From NCBI GenBank assembly GCA_016284895.1, contig JAEEPT010000005.1:1-41184 (forward strand): a stretch of DNA of 41,184 bases, written 5' to 3'. Source of the DNA: Prevotella sp. (GTDB lineage: Bacteria > Bacteroidota > Bacteroidia > Bacteroidales > Bacteroidaceae). This document shows positions 1-8,165 of this stretch, piece after piece; within the stretch, counting starts at the first letter, position 1, and every line of letters begins with the position of its first letter. The notes under the pieces were generated by a model. That model did not search any database. It saw only the letters and a program-made list of their open reading frames with translations, and was not told the DNA's origin. A program made the translations under genes and the position numbers.

Positions 1-188
<188 letters not shown>

Positions 189-191
189 TTA

Positions 192-1379
192 TCAATATAG
201 GAACCCGAATAGCCACAGAGGAATTTGGTTGCCCTTTCCTATCTCGGTGTTATAACGGGCATAGATGGTGTCGGGCGTGTACCTTATTTTATTATGTGAA
301 TCGGCATCGCACACACGGAATTTCAACTTGCCGTCAACCAGGAAGAAATTGTCTCTGCCCTGCTGATTCACCTTGTGGTCCTTCCACATAGAGTTGACGA
401 AGAAGGTCTCCATCGCATTCTGCTTCTCAACGTGGATGGGATAGATGGCATAGAGCAAATTGCTGTTATGCAGCATCACCTTTGAGGGCTTTTTGGGAAA
501 TTCCTCCCCTAACGGATATATGATATTGATGAGACGGGCATCAGCCAGATACTTGATGTAGTTCATCACAGTAGCGCGAGAAGTCTCAATGTCGTTGGCC
601 AATTGTGATACGTTCGGTGCCTTCGGTCCGTCTTCAGCCAGCTGGTAGAAGAGTTTCTTTATTTTGGTAAGATACTTCAAGTCTATTTGCTTGATGAGCA
701 AGATGTCGACCTCAGTCATCATATTCATCGTTTTCAGCAGGTTCTCGCTATAGTTGCGTTGTTCCTGGAAGAAGGGGTAGAATCCATGATGAATGTAGTC
801 CTGGAAATAGCGGCGAGGCGACACGTTTGGCAGAATCTTCTTTACGATTCGCTCATGGTCGGAAATAATCTCCTCCAGCGTATATGGCTGGAAGTCATTG
901 CCAGTGAGCAGGTTCAGAAATTCACGGAAAGAGAAGCCACGAAGGTTGTATGATTTCACAATGCCGTTGAGCTCGGGATTCTCGTCTTTCAGACGCATCA
1001 CACTTGAACCCGTAAACACAATCTTCAATCCTGGATAGAGGTCATAGCACTTCCGTAGCTCTTTGCTCCAGTCGGGCTGCTTGAACACCTGATCAATGAG
1101 CAGCACTCTCCCACCCTTGTGGTAGAAGGCACCAGCAAAATCGGCTATACCGTGGCCTTGAAAATAGAAGTTGTTCATATTGACGTAAAGGCATTGCTTG
1201 TCGTTTACGCCAAAATGTTCGCGTGCGTACTGAAGAAGAAAAGTGGTCTTTCCCACTCCGCGCGTTCCTTTAATGCCTATCAAGCGGTCTTTCCAGTCAA
1301 TCTCATCCATCAGGGTGCGATGAACTGGCGCATTGACATGCTCTAAAAGATAACGATGTGTGCGAAAGAAAGCTTCCAT
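192..1379 (-). CDS. AAA+ ATPase of the DUF4143 family with altered Walker B
   Basis: A 395-residue cytoplasmic ATPase. The N-terminal AAA-type domain has Walker A GTRGVGKT at residues 38-45 and a Walker B segment RVLLIDQVFK around 91-100. The C-terminal half (about 200-395) looks like a DUF4143 domain, with a winged-helix-like stretch near 260-310 (SQLANDIETSRATVMNYIKYL). Such proteins are abundant and highly variable in Bacteroidetes genomes and their role is unknown; DNA-binding or toxin/antitoxin-like functions have been suggested for relatives. The residue after the Walker B Asp is Gln97 rather than the usual Glu, which may weaken ATP hydrolysis. The gene stands alone with its own promoter at 1407-1437. 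The start at 1379 gives a normal N-terminus for this family. Confidence 0.85.
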   Translation of the reverse strand: MEAFFRTHRYLLEHVNAPVHRTLMDEIDWKDRLIGIKGTRGVGKTTFLLQYAREHFGVNDKQCLYVNMNNFYFQGHGIADFAGAFYHKGGRVLLIDQVFKQPDWSKELRKCYDLYPGLKIVFTGSSVMRLKDENPELNGIVKSYNLRGFSFREFLNLLTGNDFQPYTLEEIISDHERIVKKILPNVSPRRYFQDYIHHGFYPFFQEQRNYSENLLKTMNMMTEVDILLIKQIDLKYLTKIKKLFYQLAEDGPKAPNVSQLANDIETSRATVMNYIKYLADARLINIIYPLGEEFPKKPSKVMLHNSNLLYAIYPIHVEKQNAMETFFVNSMWKDHKVNQQGRDNFFLVDGKLKFRVCDADSHNKIRYTPDTIYARYNTEIGKGNQIPLWLFGFLY

Positions 1380-1406
1380 TCCGTGCGATTTGTTTTAAAA
1401 CAGATG

Positions 1407-1437
1407 CAAAAGTACAAATTAATCCTGAATTTGCAAA
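1407..1437 (-). promoter_or_regulatory. Bacteroidetes-type promoter for the DUF4143 ATPase gene
   Basis: Read on the minus strand, TACTTTTG occupies 1414-1407 and matches the -7 consensus TAnnTTTG. TTTG at 1437-1434 fits the -33 element, with exactly 19 bases between them. The initiation codon at 1379 lies about 28 bases downstream of the -7 element. The match to the sigma-ABfr promoter pattern is seen directly; activity is inferred. Confidence 0.75.
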
Positions 1438-1457
1438 CTCTATATTGCAAAAACTTG

Positions 1458-1491
1458 CTAATTTAGCTTATTTTGCATTTATCTAAATTAG
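1458..1491 (-). terminator. Possible terminator after the NRPS gene
   Basis: On the minus strand CTAATTTAG (1491-1483) pairs perfectly with CTAAATTAG (1466-1458) across a 16-base loop, and GCAAGTTTTTGC follows. The first arm overlaps the NRPS stop codon. The stem is A+T rich and the loop is large, so this is a weak candidate. It sits at the end of the long NRPS/TonB operon and before the promoter of the next gene, which is where a terminator is expected. Confidence 0.4.
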
Positions 1492-4400
1492 ACAGAACCG
1501 TTCAAGTGCAGTTCTTCGTCGATGGTTTGACGAATGATTCTGAGTGTCTCGGGAAGATGGATGAGCGACATGTGCACTTCACTGAGGTACACGATTCTGG
1601 CTTGTGGCTGAGCCTTTTGCCAGTTGCATAGGTTGACTGGATAGAAGGCCTGTGCCTGCTCTGAGGTGAAATCGCCCACATCCTCGAACTTTGTTGCAAG
1701 GAAAAGGACGCATCTGCCATCATAATAACGCTGAGGAATGGTGCGTGCCAGTGAGATAGTGAAGTCGCGTCGCTGGCGGTCCTGCTCTTCGTCGATGCCT
1801 CGTCCGCGCATCACTCCCATCTGTCCTTTATAGTCAGGTCGGTAAGCCATACCGTCAATATTGAACACGTAGGGGCTGCTCAGAGAGAGCTCCTTCAGAC
1901 GAACAGCTAACTGAAGAGCAAGGTCGCCACCGATGCAAAGGCCTGTGACGGCATCTAAGCGGCGTCGTTCCAGGTAGGGGCGCAGCAGACGGACGTATTC
2001 GTCTATCATGACAGAGGCATCAGTTACACACTCGGGGCGATACGACTTCATCTCGATGACTGATTCCAGCACAAGAATGGTATAGCGGTCTTTCAACGCA
2101 TGATGTAAATCGCCGTAGTTCACTTCATAGTAGCGGTAGCCACAAATGATGAGCAGCAAAGGCTTCTGTGGGTCATCGGGGGTGGCAAGGTAACACAGAC
2201 GCGCATCTATCTGCTGGGGAGTAAGCTTGCGCAACGATTCGTCGGAACCGATGTAAGCAGCCAACTGCCGAAGGGTGCGCTGACGGTAGATGTCGGTTGC
2301 CTTCACCTCATAGCCACGTTGCGACAGAAGGAAGGATAGTTCCAGCACAGCAAGCGAATTGAGGCCTAACTCATCGATGAGGTCGGTATCGAGATTGATA
2401 TGGAGGTTGGGGGTGTCGGTCACCTTAGAGAGGATGGACAGACATTTCAGTTCGTCTTCATTAAGTGTCTCTTCAGTGTCGGCAGCCTCACCTCTCTCTA
2501 ATGGGAGTGAGGCGATGGCGCTACGGTCAATCTTGCCGCTCGTGTTCATGGGAAGCGCAGGGGCGATGTGCCATAGCTCGGGAATCATATAAGCTGGCAG
2601 GGTTGCAGCGAGATATATCTTCAGATATGAAGGGAGCAACGTCTCAGCATCTGTGCCGATATAAGCGGCAAGATACTTCTTATGGTTCTGCTGGTGCACA
2701 CTCACCAAGCACTGCTTCACGTAAGGATTGCGGAGCAGGCTGTTCTCTATCTCTGAGAGCTCAATTCTGAATCCCCTTATCTTCACCTGGGAGTCTTTAC
2801 GTCCATAAAACAGGAAGTCGCCATCGGGCATCCTGCATACGATGTCACCAGTATCATACATGACAGGGGTGCCTGTAAATTTCTTACTGTTAAGCTCAGG
2901 ACGGTTCCAATAGCCACTGGTCAACTGGACGCCACCCAGATAGAGCGTACCCTTCACACCGTCAGGAACGGGGTGTAGCTGTTCGTCTAAGACATAGCAG
3001 TCCACACCGTCGAGCGGTTTGCCGATGTTTGTGTTGCAAACGGAACCGTCTTTAAAAACATGCATTGTGGAAACAACGGTGTTTTCTGTTGGGCCATAAG
3101 CATTGATGACGGTCGTCGTGTGCATCCATAATTCTATTGTCTCTTTCGGACAGGTGTCACCACCCGTAATGAGATATTTCAGATGAGGCAGCTCTGTATA
3201 GGGAAGATAGGTGAATATGGTGGGGGGCAGCAGAACGCTTGACACTCGTTCTTTTTGCAACACCTGTAGCAGTTGCTGGGGATCGTGCCGTTGCTCATCG
3301 GTAGCGAGACAAACCGTTGCTCCTGAGAGCAGTACGGGATAGATGCTCCACACGGAGGCATCGAATGAGATGCTGCCGAAGCAGAGTTCCACATGATGGT
3401 CGTCAAAGGGAAGTGACTGTTGCCGGGCATTCACAAGACTCAAGAGCGAACGTTGTGAAATAGGTGTGCCTTTAGGTTGTCCGGTCGTTCCGGAGGTGTA
3501 TATCATATAGGCATATTCTGAACGTTCGAAAGCAGTGACTGTCCTTCCTGGCTGATTACTATCCCCTACTCTGCTCCAGTCGATGTTCAACGACTTTACA
3601 GGGAAAGAAACAGAATCATCATCGGTAATGACAAGCGACATTCTACTATCCTCAATGATGAAATTGAGTCTTTCTGCAGTATATTGAGGGTCCATAGGAA
3701 TAACAGCATAACCTGCTTTCAATACACCCAATAGCAAGGCAATGGTGTGAATGCTACGGTGAGTGTAAACCCCGATGAACACGGAGTCGTGGCGATGCCC
3801 CATTGCCCGAAGAATCTCATCAGCAACAAAGTCCGACAAGTGGTTGAGCTGGGCATAGGTGAGGCGCTCCTGTTCAAAGATGACTGCCACCCTCTCAGGA
3901 TGCTTTGCTGTCTGTTCAGCAAAAAGCTCGGCAACACCGGTATTCAAGGGAGCTACAGAGATGGCAGGAGCGTTTAATATAGACGCTGTCGGCGTTTTAG
4001 TTAAACACTCATCGTAAATAATAAGGTCTCTCAGGGCGATGCTGTAATTTGTCGCTGCCTGCTGCAGAACCTGAAGGAACGCTTTGCTGAGTACTTCGGC
4101 AAAGAAGGAAGGATAAGCAGGATTTGTATAAACGAGTCCATAGCTCATCTCCTTCTCGACATCCAGCTGAATACTGCTGGGCATGTAAGTAAGTGGACGA
4201 AGATAGAGCGGCACATGCTCGTCGCCCAATTGCAGACAAACCTGCTCCAGACCTAATGGATAATTGAATGCAATAGTGCTGTCGTCACTCCTCATGATGT
4301 CACTCACGCGGGTTTCTGTCAGCGAAAGATATTGGTGAGGGCGTGACTGACGACGAGCAAGGGTGACAGCTTCTACAACGTCGCTGAACGTGGTGTGGTC

Positions 4401-5285
4401 TTCAGTGCTGACACGCAACAGCTGGTCGTTGACAAATACGCCAATCTCCTCCATCATCTGCTGAGGACGAAGAGTGATGGGATAGTTGATGAATAGTTGC
4501 TTGTTGCCAAACACCTTGAGTACCGTTACTGCCCACGCTGCAGCAAGTAAGCGAAAGGGACTCAGCTGATGGCGCGAGCAGAGAGCGCTCAGTTCCTGCT
4601 GTAAAGCTCCGAATGCAAATCGGTGGGTCGTAATATGATGGGCAGCATAGATAGACGGAAAATAGGAATGAACCTTTTCGAGCTGTCCATTCTCCACGTA
4701 GTCGTTCCAATAAGCTATGTCTGATGCGACATCGTTTTGTCGGTAAAGTTCGGCTTCCTGCAAGGCGAAGTCGAAATAATGGCTGTCACGCAGCTGGATT
4801 TGTATGCCAGCTGACAGCGAGTTGTAAAAATGGGAAAGCCTCTTGCAGAAAAGCTGCATGCTGCTGTCTTCCATCACAATGTGATGAAACAAGAAGAGGA
4901 GCAAATGATGGTGCTGCCCCTTCAGCAAGCGGAAACGGCAAGGATAGTCAGACTTCTGGCTGACAGAAGTGCTCAATAAGGTGATGCTCTCATTCCGCAT
5001 CTTCTCGATTTCCTGTTCAACATCTTCATCTTGATAGCAAGCTGTTGTGATGGGATAATCGTAGTCGGAAGTTGTCATCCAAACAGGTTCGCCATTATCT
5101 TCCGTGACGACTGAACGAAATTGTGGCGTCTCATCGATAAGTAGTTTCAGGGCGTTCTCCACCACACGTATATCAACCTGTGATGATGTCTGAAAAGCCA
5201 CAAGCACGTGGTTATGCGACTCATGAACCATTTCGTTCAGCCAGAACGCTTTTTCTATTCTTGACAGAGGGTGGAATTGCTTCAT
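1488..5285 (-). CDS. Single-module nonribosomal peptide synthetase, C-A-T-TE
   Basis: A 1265-residue NRPS from the ATG at 5285; an open frame reaches 5390 but the added residues overlap the TonB gene and do not resemble a condensation domain. Residues 1-430 form the condensation domain, whose active-site motif reads HHIVMED (134-140) instead of HHxxxDG. The adenylation domain (about 450-925) shows YTSGTTGQPKG (A3), NAYGPTE (A5), YDTGD (A7), GRKDSQVKIRGFRIE (A8) and SGKIDR with Lys918 (A10). The carrier domain has LGLNSL with Ser977 as the 4'-phosphopantetheine site. The C-terminal thioesterase (about 1040-1265) has GLCIGG, placing Cys1117 at the nucleophile position, and His1238 or His1243 as the base. 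By alignment to GrsA I read the specificity positions as D-A-W-L-I-G-A-V-V, suggesting a hydrophobic, perhaps Leu-like, residue with low certainty. A condensation domain with no upstream module suggests N-acylation of one amino acid. No phosphopantetheinyl transferase is in the window. Confidence 0.93.
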   Translation of the reverse strand: MKQFHPLSRIEKAFWLNEMVHESHNHVLVAFQTSSQVDIRVVENALKLLIDETPQFRSVVTEDNGEPVWMTTSDYDYPITTACYQDEDVEQEIEKMRNESITLLSTSVSQKSDYPCRFRLLKGQHHHLLLFLFHHIVMEDSSMQLFCKRLSHFYNSLSAGIQIQLRDSHYFDFALQEAELYRQNDVASDIAYWNDYVENGQLEKVHSYFPSIYAAHHITTHRFAFGALQQELSALCSRHQLSPFRLLAAAWAVTVLKVFGNKQLFINYPITLRPQQMMEEIGVFVNDQLLRVSTEDHTTFSDVVEAVTLARRQSRPHQYLSLTETRVSDIMRSDDSTIAFNYPLGLEQVCLQLGDEHVPLYLRPLTYMPSSIQLDVEKEMSYGLVYTNPAYPSFFAEVLSKAFLQVLQQAATNYSIALRDLIIYDECLTKTPTASILNAPAISVAPLNTGVAELFAEQTAKHPERVAVIFEQERLTYAQLNHLSDFVADEILRAMGHRHDSVFIGVYTHRSIHTIALLLGVLKAGYAVIPMDPQYTAERLNFIIEDSRMSLVITDDDSVSFPVKSLNIDWSRVGDSNQPGRTVTAFERSEYAYMIYTSGTTGQPKGTPISQRSLLSLVNARQQSLPFDDHHVELCFGSISFDASVWSIYPVLLSGATVCLATDEQRHDPQQLLQVLQKERVSSVLLPPTIFTYLPYTELPHLKYLITGGDTCPKETIELWMHTTTVINAYGPTENTVVSTMHVFKDGSVCNTNIGKPLDGVDCYVLDEQLHPVPDGVKGTLYLGGVQLTSGYWNRPELNSKKFTGTPVMYDTGDIVCRMPDGDFLFYGRKDSQVKIRGFRIELSEIENSLLRNPYVKQCLVSVHQQNHKKYLAAYIGTDAETLLPSYLKIYLAATLPAYMIPELWHIAPALPMNTSGKIDRSAIASLPLERGEAADTEETLNEDELKCLSILSKVTDTPNLHINLDTDLIDELGLNSLAVLELSFLLSQRGYEVKATDIYRQRTLRQLAAYIGSDESLRKLTPQQIDARLCYLATPDDPQKPLLLIICGYRYYEVNYGDLHHALKDRYTILVLESVIEMKSYRPECVTDASVMIDEYVRLLRPYLERRRLDAVTGLCIGGDLALQLAVRLKELSLSSPYVFNIDGMAYRPDYKGQMGVMRGRGIDEEQDRQRRDFTISLARTIPQRYYDGRCVLFLATKFEDVGDFTSEQAQAFYPVNLCNWQKAQPQARIVYLSEVHMSLIHLPETLRIIRQTIDEELHLNGSV
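2483..2514 (+). repeat. Possible palindromic repeat remnant in the NRPS linker
   Basis: CAGCCTCACCTCTCTCTAAT followed by GGGAGTGAGGC resembles a shortened copy of the element at 36755-36793. It encodes PLERGEAAD at about residues 928-936 of the NRPS, in the linker between the adenylation and carrier domains, where an insertion would be tolerated. The resemblance is partial and could be chance. Confidence 0.4.
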
Positions 5286-5313
5286 ATTATAGCAGAAGGT
5301 GAATGAACGGAAC

Positions 5314-7713
5314 TTAGAAATGGAACATGAGAGAAGCCATTGCCTTACGTCCCGAACGCTGATAGGGGAAGTGCGTAGTGCCTCCCACAAAATAAGTTTT
5401 GTTGAAGATATTCTCTACATCGACTGAAACTTCCATAAAGTTGCCAAGATGATAGCTCAGACCTGCATCGAGCAAGAATCTGTCGCCAAGAAAGAACGTG
5501 GGTGCAGCTGGGTCAACACGTTCGCTGATCTTGTTCTTGGTCTTCGTATGGTAATTGGCATTTGCCGAAATCCACAACACATGCTTGCCTGCCTTCAAGA
5601 GTCGTTTGCTCAAGTGCAAATTGGTCATGAACTTAGGTACGGAAAAAATATAGCTTCCGTCTGAATAATAGTCTTCAGAAGAGATGTAGTGTAGGTAGGT
5701 CGAAATCCATTTCACATTCAGCCACTTGCTGTTAAAGAGCAGTTCGAGCTCAGCACCACATGTCTTCAATCCGCCAGAATTGCGATATTTAGCTGAGGTG
5801 CTCTCTCCCACTTTCTGCGTGTTGTTAATGATGTCAGTAAGTTGATTGTAAAACAGGTTGACATCATAAATGAGATGAATGGGCGAAATCATTCCCATGA
5901 AATCGAGCTGGAGGGCATTCATGTATTCAGGCATCAGGTTCTCACCACCACTATAAGTATTGGTGTGGTTCTGACGATAGAAGTATGGCGCATCGACAAA
6001 GGCACGCGAATAGGAAAGCTTCACATTGAATTCATTGTTGGGCGTATAGACAAAAGCCACACGTGGAGACAAAGCATGGATAACCTTATCGTTCTTTCTT
6101 CGCTTGCGGTCGTACCTGATGCCTGCATTCATAATCAACTTGTCAGTAAAGTAATGTTTGTCCTGCAAGAAGAACGACATGCAACCTTCACGCCCCAGGT
6201 CAATAGCATTGAGCGATTCTGGCATCACCAGTTCTATCTGGTCGAAGTTCTCACCCAGGTGATAATCGGTACTATTCATATAGAATACCTCCTGCTGCAT
6301 GCCAAACAGAAGGTTGCCTTTCATCCTACCGAGTTTGTATGACATATCGGCTTTGATGGTAAAGCCAAACGTGAATTCATTCCAGTCGGTTTTCTGAGAG
6401 AGGCCTTTCTGGACTTCTTTGATTACATTTCCCTCACTGTCCTTAGCTGCTGTGCCGTTGGTGTTGTATCGGGTGAAAACAATAGAGTCAGACAATACCG
6501 TGTAGTCGGCAAATTGATACCAGTCACCATTTACCGTTAAGCCCAAGTTAAGCCGCCCGAACTGCCTGTGATAGCCCAACTCCATGTGTGTTGACTCCAA
6601 TGAGAACCCAGGGGTAACACCGTTCATGGACCTATATTTCTCGAAGTCGTACACCTCACCATAGAGTGTGTACTGCGGCACCTGTTTGCCGTACTTCCTG
6701 CTGAACATGAGGTTGAAATCCTTCAAACTGATGGTTGTTCCGAAGTCGTAGGAAGGCTTTCCGTCATAGCGCTCGACATTGATCACACCGTTGCGCTTGC
6801 TATTGCTAAAGCCTGTGCCTTGTTGGGCTGTCACCGATGCGCCCTTCGAGGTGTAGATGGAAGCCCAAGCCAACACGTCGGCTCCGTAAAATGTATTGCC
6901 AAACAATAAGTCAGCCTTATGCGTGGACTGCTCTCCATAGCCGTATTTCACTTTCAAACCGCCTACATCGGAACCTTTACGCGTGATGATATTAACCACA
7001 GCAGTAAGGGCCACATTTCCATAAAGCGACGAGGCTGGTCCTCGTAGCACCTCAATATGGTCTATCTTTTCCAAACTGATGGAATAGTCCATCTTGCCTG
7101 TGTTCGTCGATCGGGCATTGAGCCGATGCCCGTTCTCCATCACGAGAATCTTTTCTTGTCCAGAAGTATAGACCCCATGAACCGCAACATTATCCATACC
7201 TGCTGCACTCACATCGCTGAAGCCTGGTACGTATGTGGCAAGAATGTTATTGAGGCTCTTGTTATAGCTCATCTGGTCAATCATTTCACGGGTGATAATC
7301 GTCACAGGAACTGGTGCCTCGTTGATGTCTTCTTCTTTGTTCGAAGCAGTAACGATGGTCAAGCCTCTATCCATTTTTAATCGGGAAATCATTTCCTCAA
7401 AGCGAACAGGATCTTCAACAGATGTATAGGAGTTGTTCTCTTTCAACAGAAGCGAAGCATAGTTCTCTGAGAGAGCCATACTGTCTTGTGCCAAATAGCA
7501 TAGGGAGAGCAAACGATAGACCCTTTGGAGAAGAGATGCGTCAAAACTGTTCAGATGTTGTTTCAGCGATTCAATAGCGTTGTTGAATCGACCTAACTGA
7601 TAGTCGTTCCTTGCCTGCTCATAGATATTCGAATGATTATCGTCTTGAGCTGACAAAGAATGCGAAAAGAGCAATCCGCACAGAACAAGTATGAAACAGA
7701 CTTTCGCTTTCAT
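5314..7713 (-). CDS. TonB-dependent outer-membrane receptor with N-terminal TPR region (copy 1)
   Basis: A 799-residue outer-membrane protein. A signal peptide covers about residues 1-23 (hydrophobic core, SLSAQ before DDN). It is followed by a helical, TPR-like segment to about residue 105 (YEQARNDYQLGRFNNAIESL) in place of the carboxypeptidase-regulatory-like domain found in SusC proteins. The plug begins near EAPVPVTIITREMIDQM and includes VLRGPASSLYG and AVVNIITRKG. The rest is beta-barrel, ending in Phe (SLMFHF), as expected for BAM-assembled proteins. It lies 5 bases after the RsbW-like gene and 28 bases before the NRPS, so it is probably co-transcribed with both. It has a paralogue of exactly the same length at 8166. 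No SusD partner is present. Its ligand is unknown; import or sensing of the NRPS product or a metal chelate is a context-based inference. Confidence 0.9.
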   Translation of the reverse strand: MKAKVCFILVLCGLLFSHSLSAQDDNHSNIYEQARNDYQLGRFNNAIESLKQHLNSFDASLLQRVYRLLSLCYLAQDSMALSENYASLLLKENNSYTSVEDPVRFEEMISRLKMDRGLTIVTASNKEEDINEAPVPVTIITREMIDQMSYNKSLNNILATYVPGFSDVSAAGMDNVAVHGVYTSGQEKILVMENGHRLNARSTNTGKMDYSISLEKIDHIEVLRGPASSLYGNVALTAVVNIITRKGSDVGGLKVKYGYGEQSTHKADLLFGNTFYGADVLAWASIYTSKGASVTAQQGTGFSNSKRNGVINVERYDGKPSYDFGTTISLKDFNLMFSRKYGKQVPQYTLYGEVYDFEKYRSMNGVTPGFSLESTHMELGYHRQFGRLNLGLTVNGDWYQFADYTVLSDSIVFTRYNTNGTAAKDSEGNVIKEVQKGLSQKTDWNEFTFGFTIKADMSYKLGRMKGNLLFGMQQEVFYMNSTDYHLGENFDQIELVMPESLNAIDLGREGCMSFFLQDKHYFTDKLIMNAGIRYDRKRRKNDKVIHALSPRVAFVYTPNNEFNVKLSYSRAFVDAPYFYRQNHTNTYSGGENLMPEYMNALQLDFMGMISPIHLIYDVNLFYNQLTDIINNTQKVGESTSAKYRNSGGLKTCGAELELLFNSKWLNVKWISTYLHYISSEDYYSDGSYIFSVPKFMTNLHLSKRLLKAGKHVLWISANANYHTKTKNKISERVDPAAPTFFLGDRFLLDAGLSYHLGNFMEVSVDVENIFNKTYFVGGTTHFPYQRSGRKAMASLMFHF

Positions 7714-7718
7714 TCGCT

Positions 7719-8153
7719 TTAGTTGGCCTCTGATTGAATACGCTTGCTGAGTACAAGGATGTTACTGCCATCCACGCGCTGATAGTCAACGCTATCCATT
7801 AGTTGCTTCACCAGGAATATTCCTAATCCTCCAATAGGACGCTCTTCGGCACTAAGGGTGATGTCGGCATCCTCTTTCGCGGTAGGGTCGAAAAATACTC
7901 CATTATCACTAATCACGAATGTAAGGAGTTCGTCTTTACACGTCGCTTCAATCTTCACTTCACCCTTTTTACCTTCTGGATATGCATAAAGCACCACATT
8001 GGTCACAGCTTCCTCTAATGCAAGGTTCAAGCTCATACACAATGAAGGATCTTCAATGCCGGCTTCCTCTGCTACGGCGTTAACGAAATCTGCCAGCAAA
8101 GATATTTGCTCTATGTCGTTTTGAAGGATGAGTAGTTTATTTAGTATTCTCAT
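7719..8153 (-). CDS. RsbW/SpoIIAB-like anti-sigma factor kinase (GHKL ATPase)
   Basis: A 144-residue single-domain HATPase_c protein of the anti-sigma kinase type. The N box is ALEEAVTNVVLYAYP with Glu48 and Asn52, the G1 box is SDNGVFFDP, and the G2 region is PIGGLGIFLV. Length and motif order fit RsbW-type kinases, which bind a sigma factor and phosphorylate an STAS-domain antagonist; a SpoIIE-type phosphatase reverses that step. A SpoIIE phosphatase fused to a receiver is encoded upstream in the same run (15916), so partner switching is plausible. However, neither an STAS protein nor a sigma factor is encoded in the window. The gene sits between the two TonB receptor genes, 12 bases after one and 5 before the other. 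Confidence 0.85.
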   Translation of the reverse strand: MRILNKLLILQNDIEQISLLADFVNAVAEEAGIEDPSLCMSLNLALEEAVTNVVLYAYPEGKKGEVKIEATCKDELLTFVISDNGVFFDPTAKEDADITLSAEERPIGGLGIFLVKQLMDSVDYQRVDGSNILVLSKRIQSEAN

Positions 8154-8165
8154 AAAGGATTGTGT

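Noticed and set aside
5286..5390. Upstream extension of the NRPS to the start at 5390
   Set aside because: It would overlap the end of the TonB receptor gene and adds residues unlike a condensation-domain N-terminus; ATG 5285 gives the normal start.
5842..6342. A 166-codon open frame on the plus strand
   Set aside because: Antisense to the barrel of the TonB receptor; no recognisable domain and no promoter.
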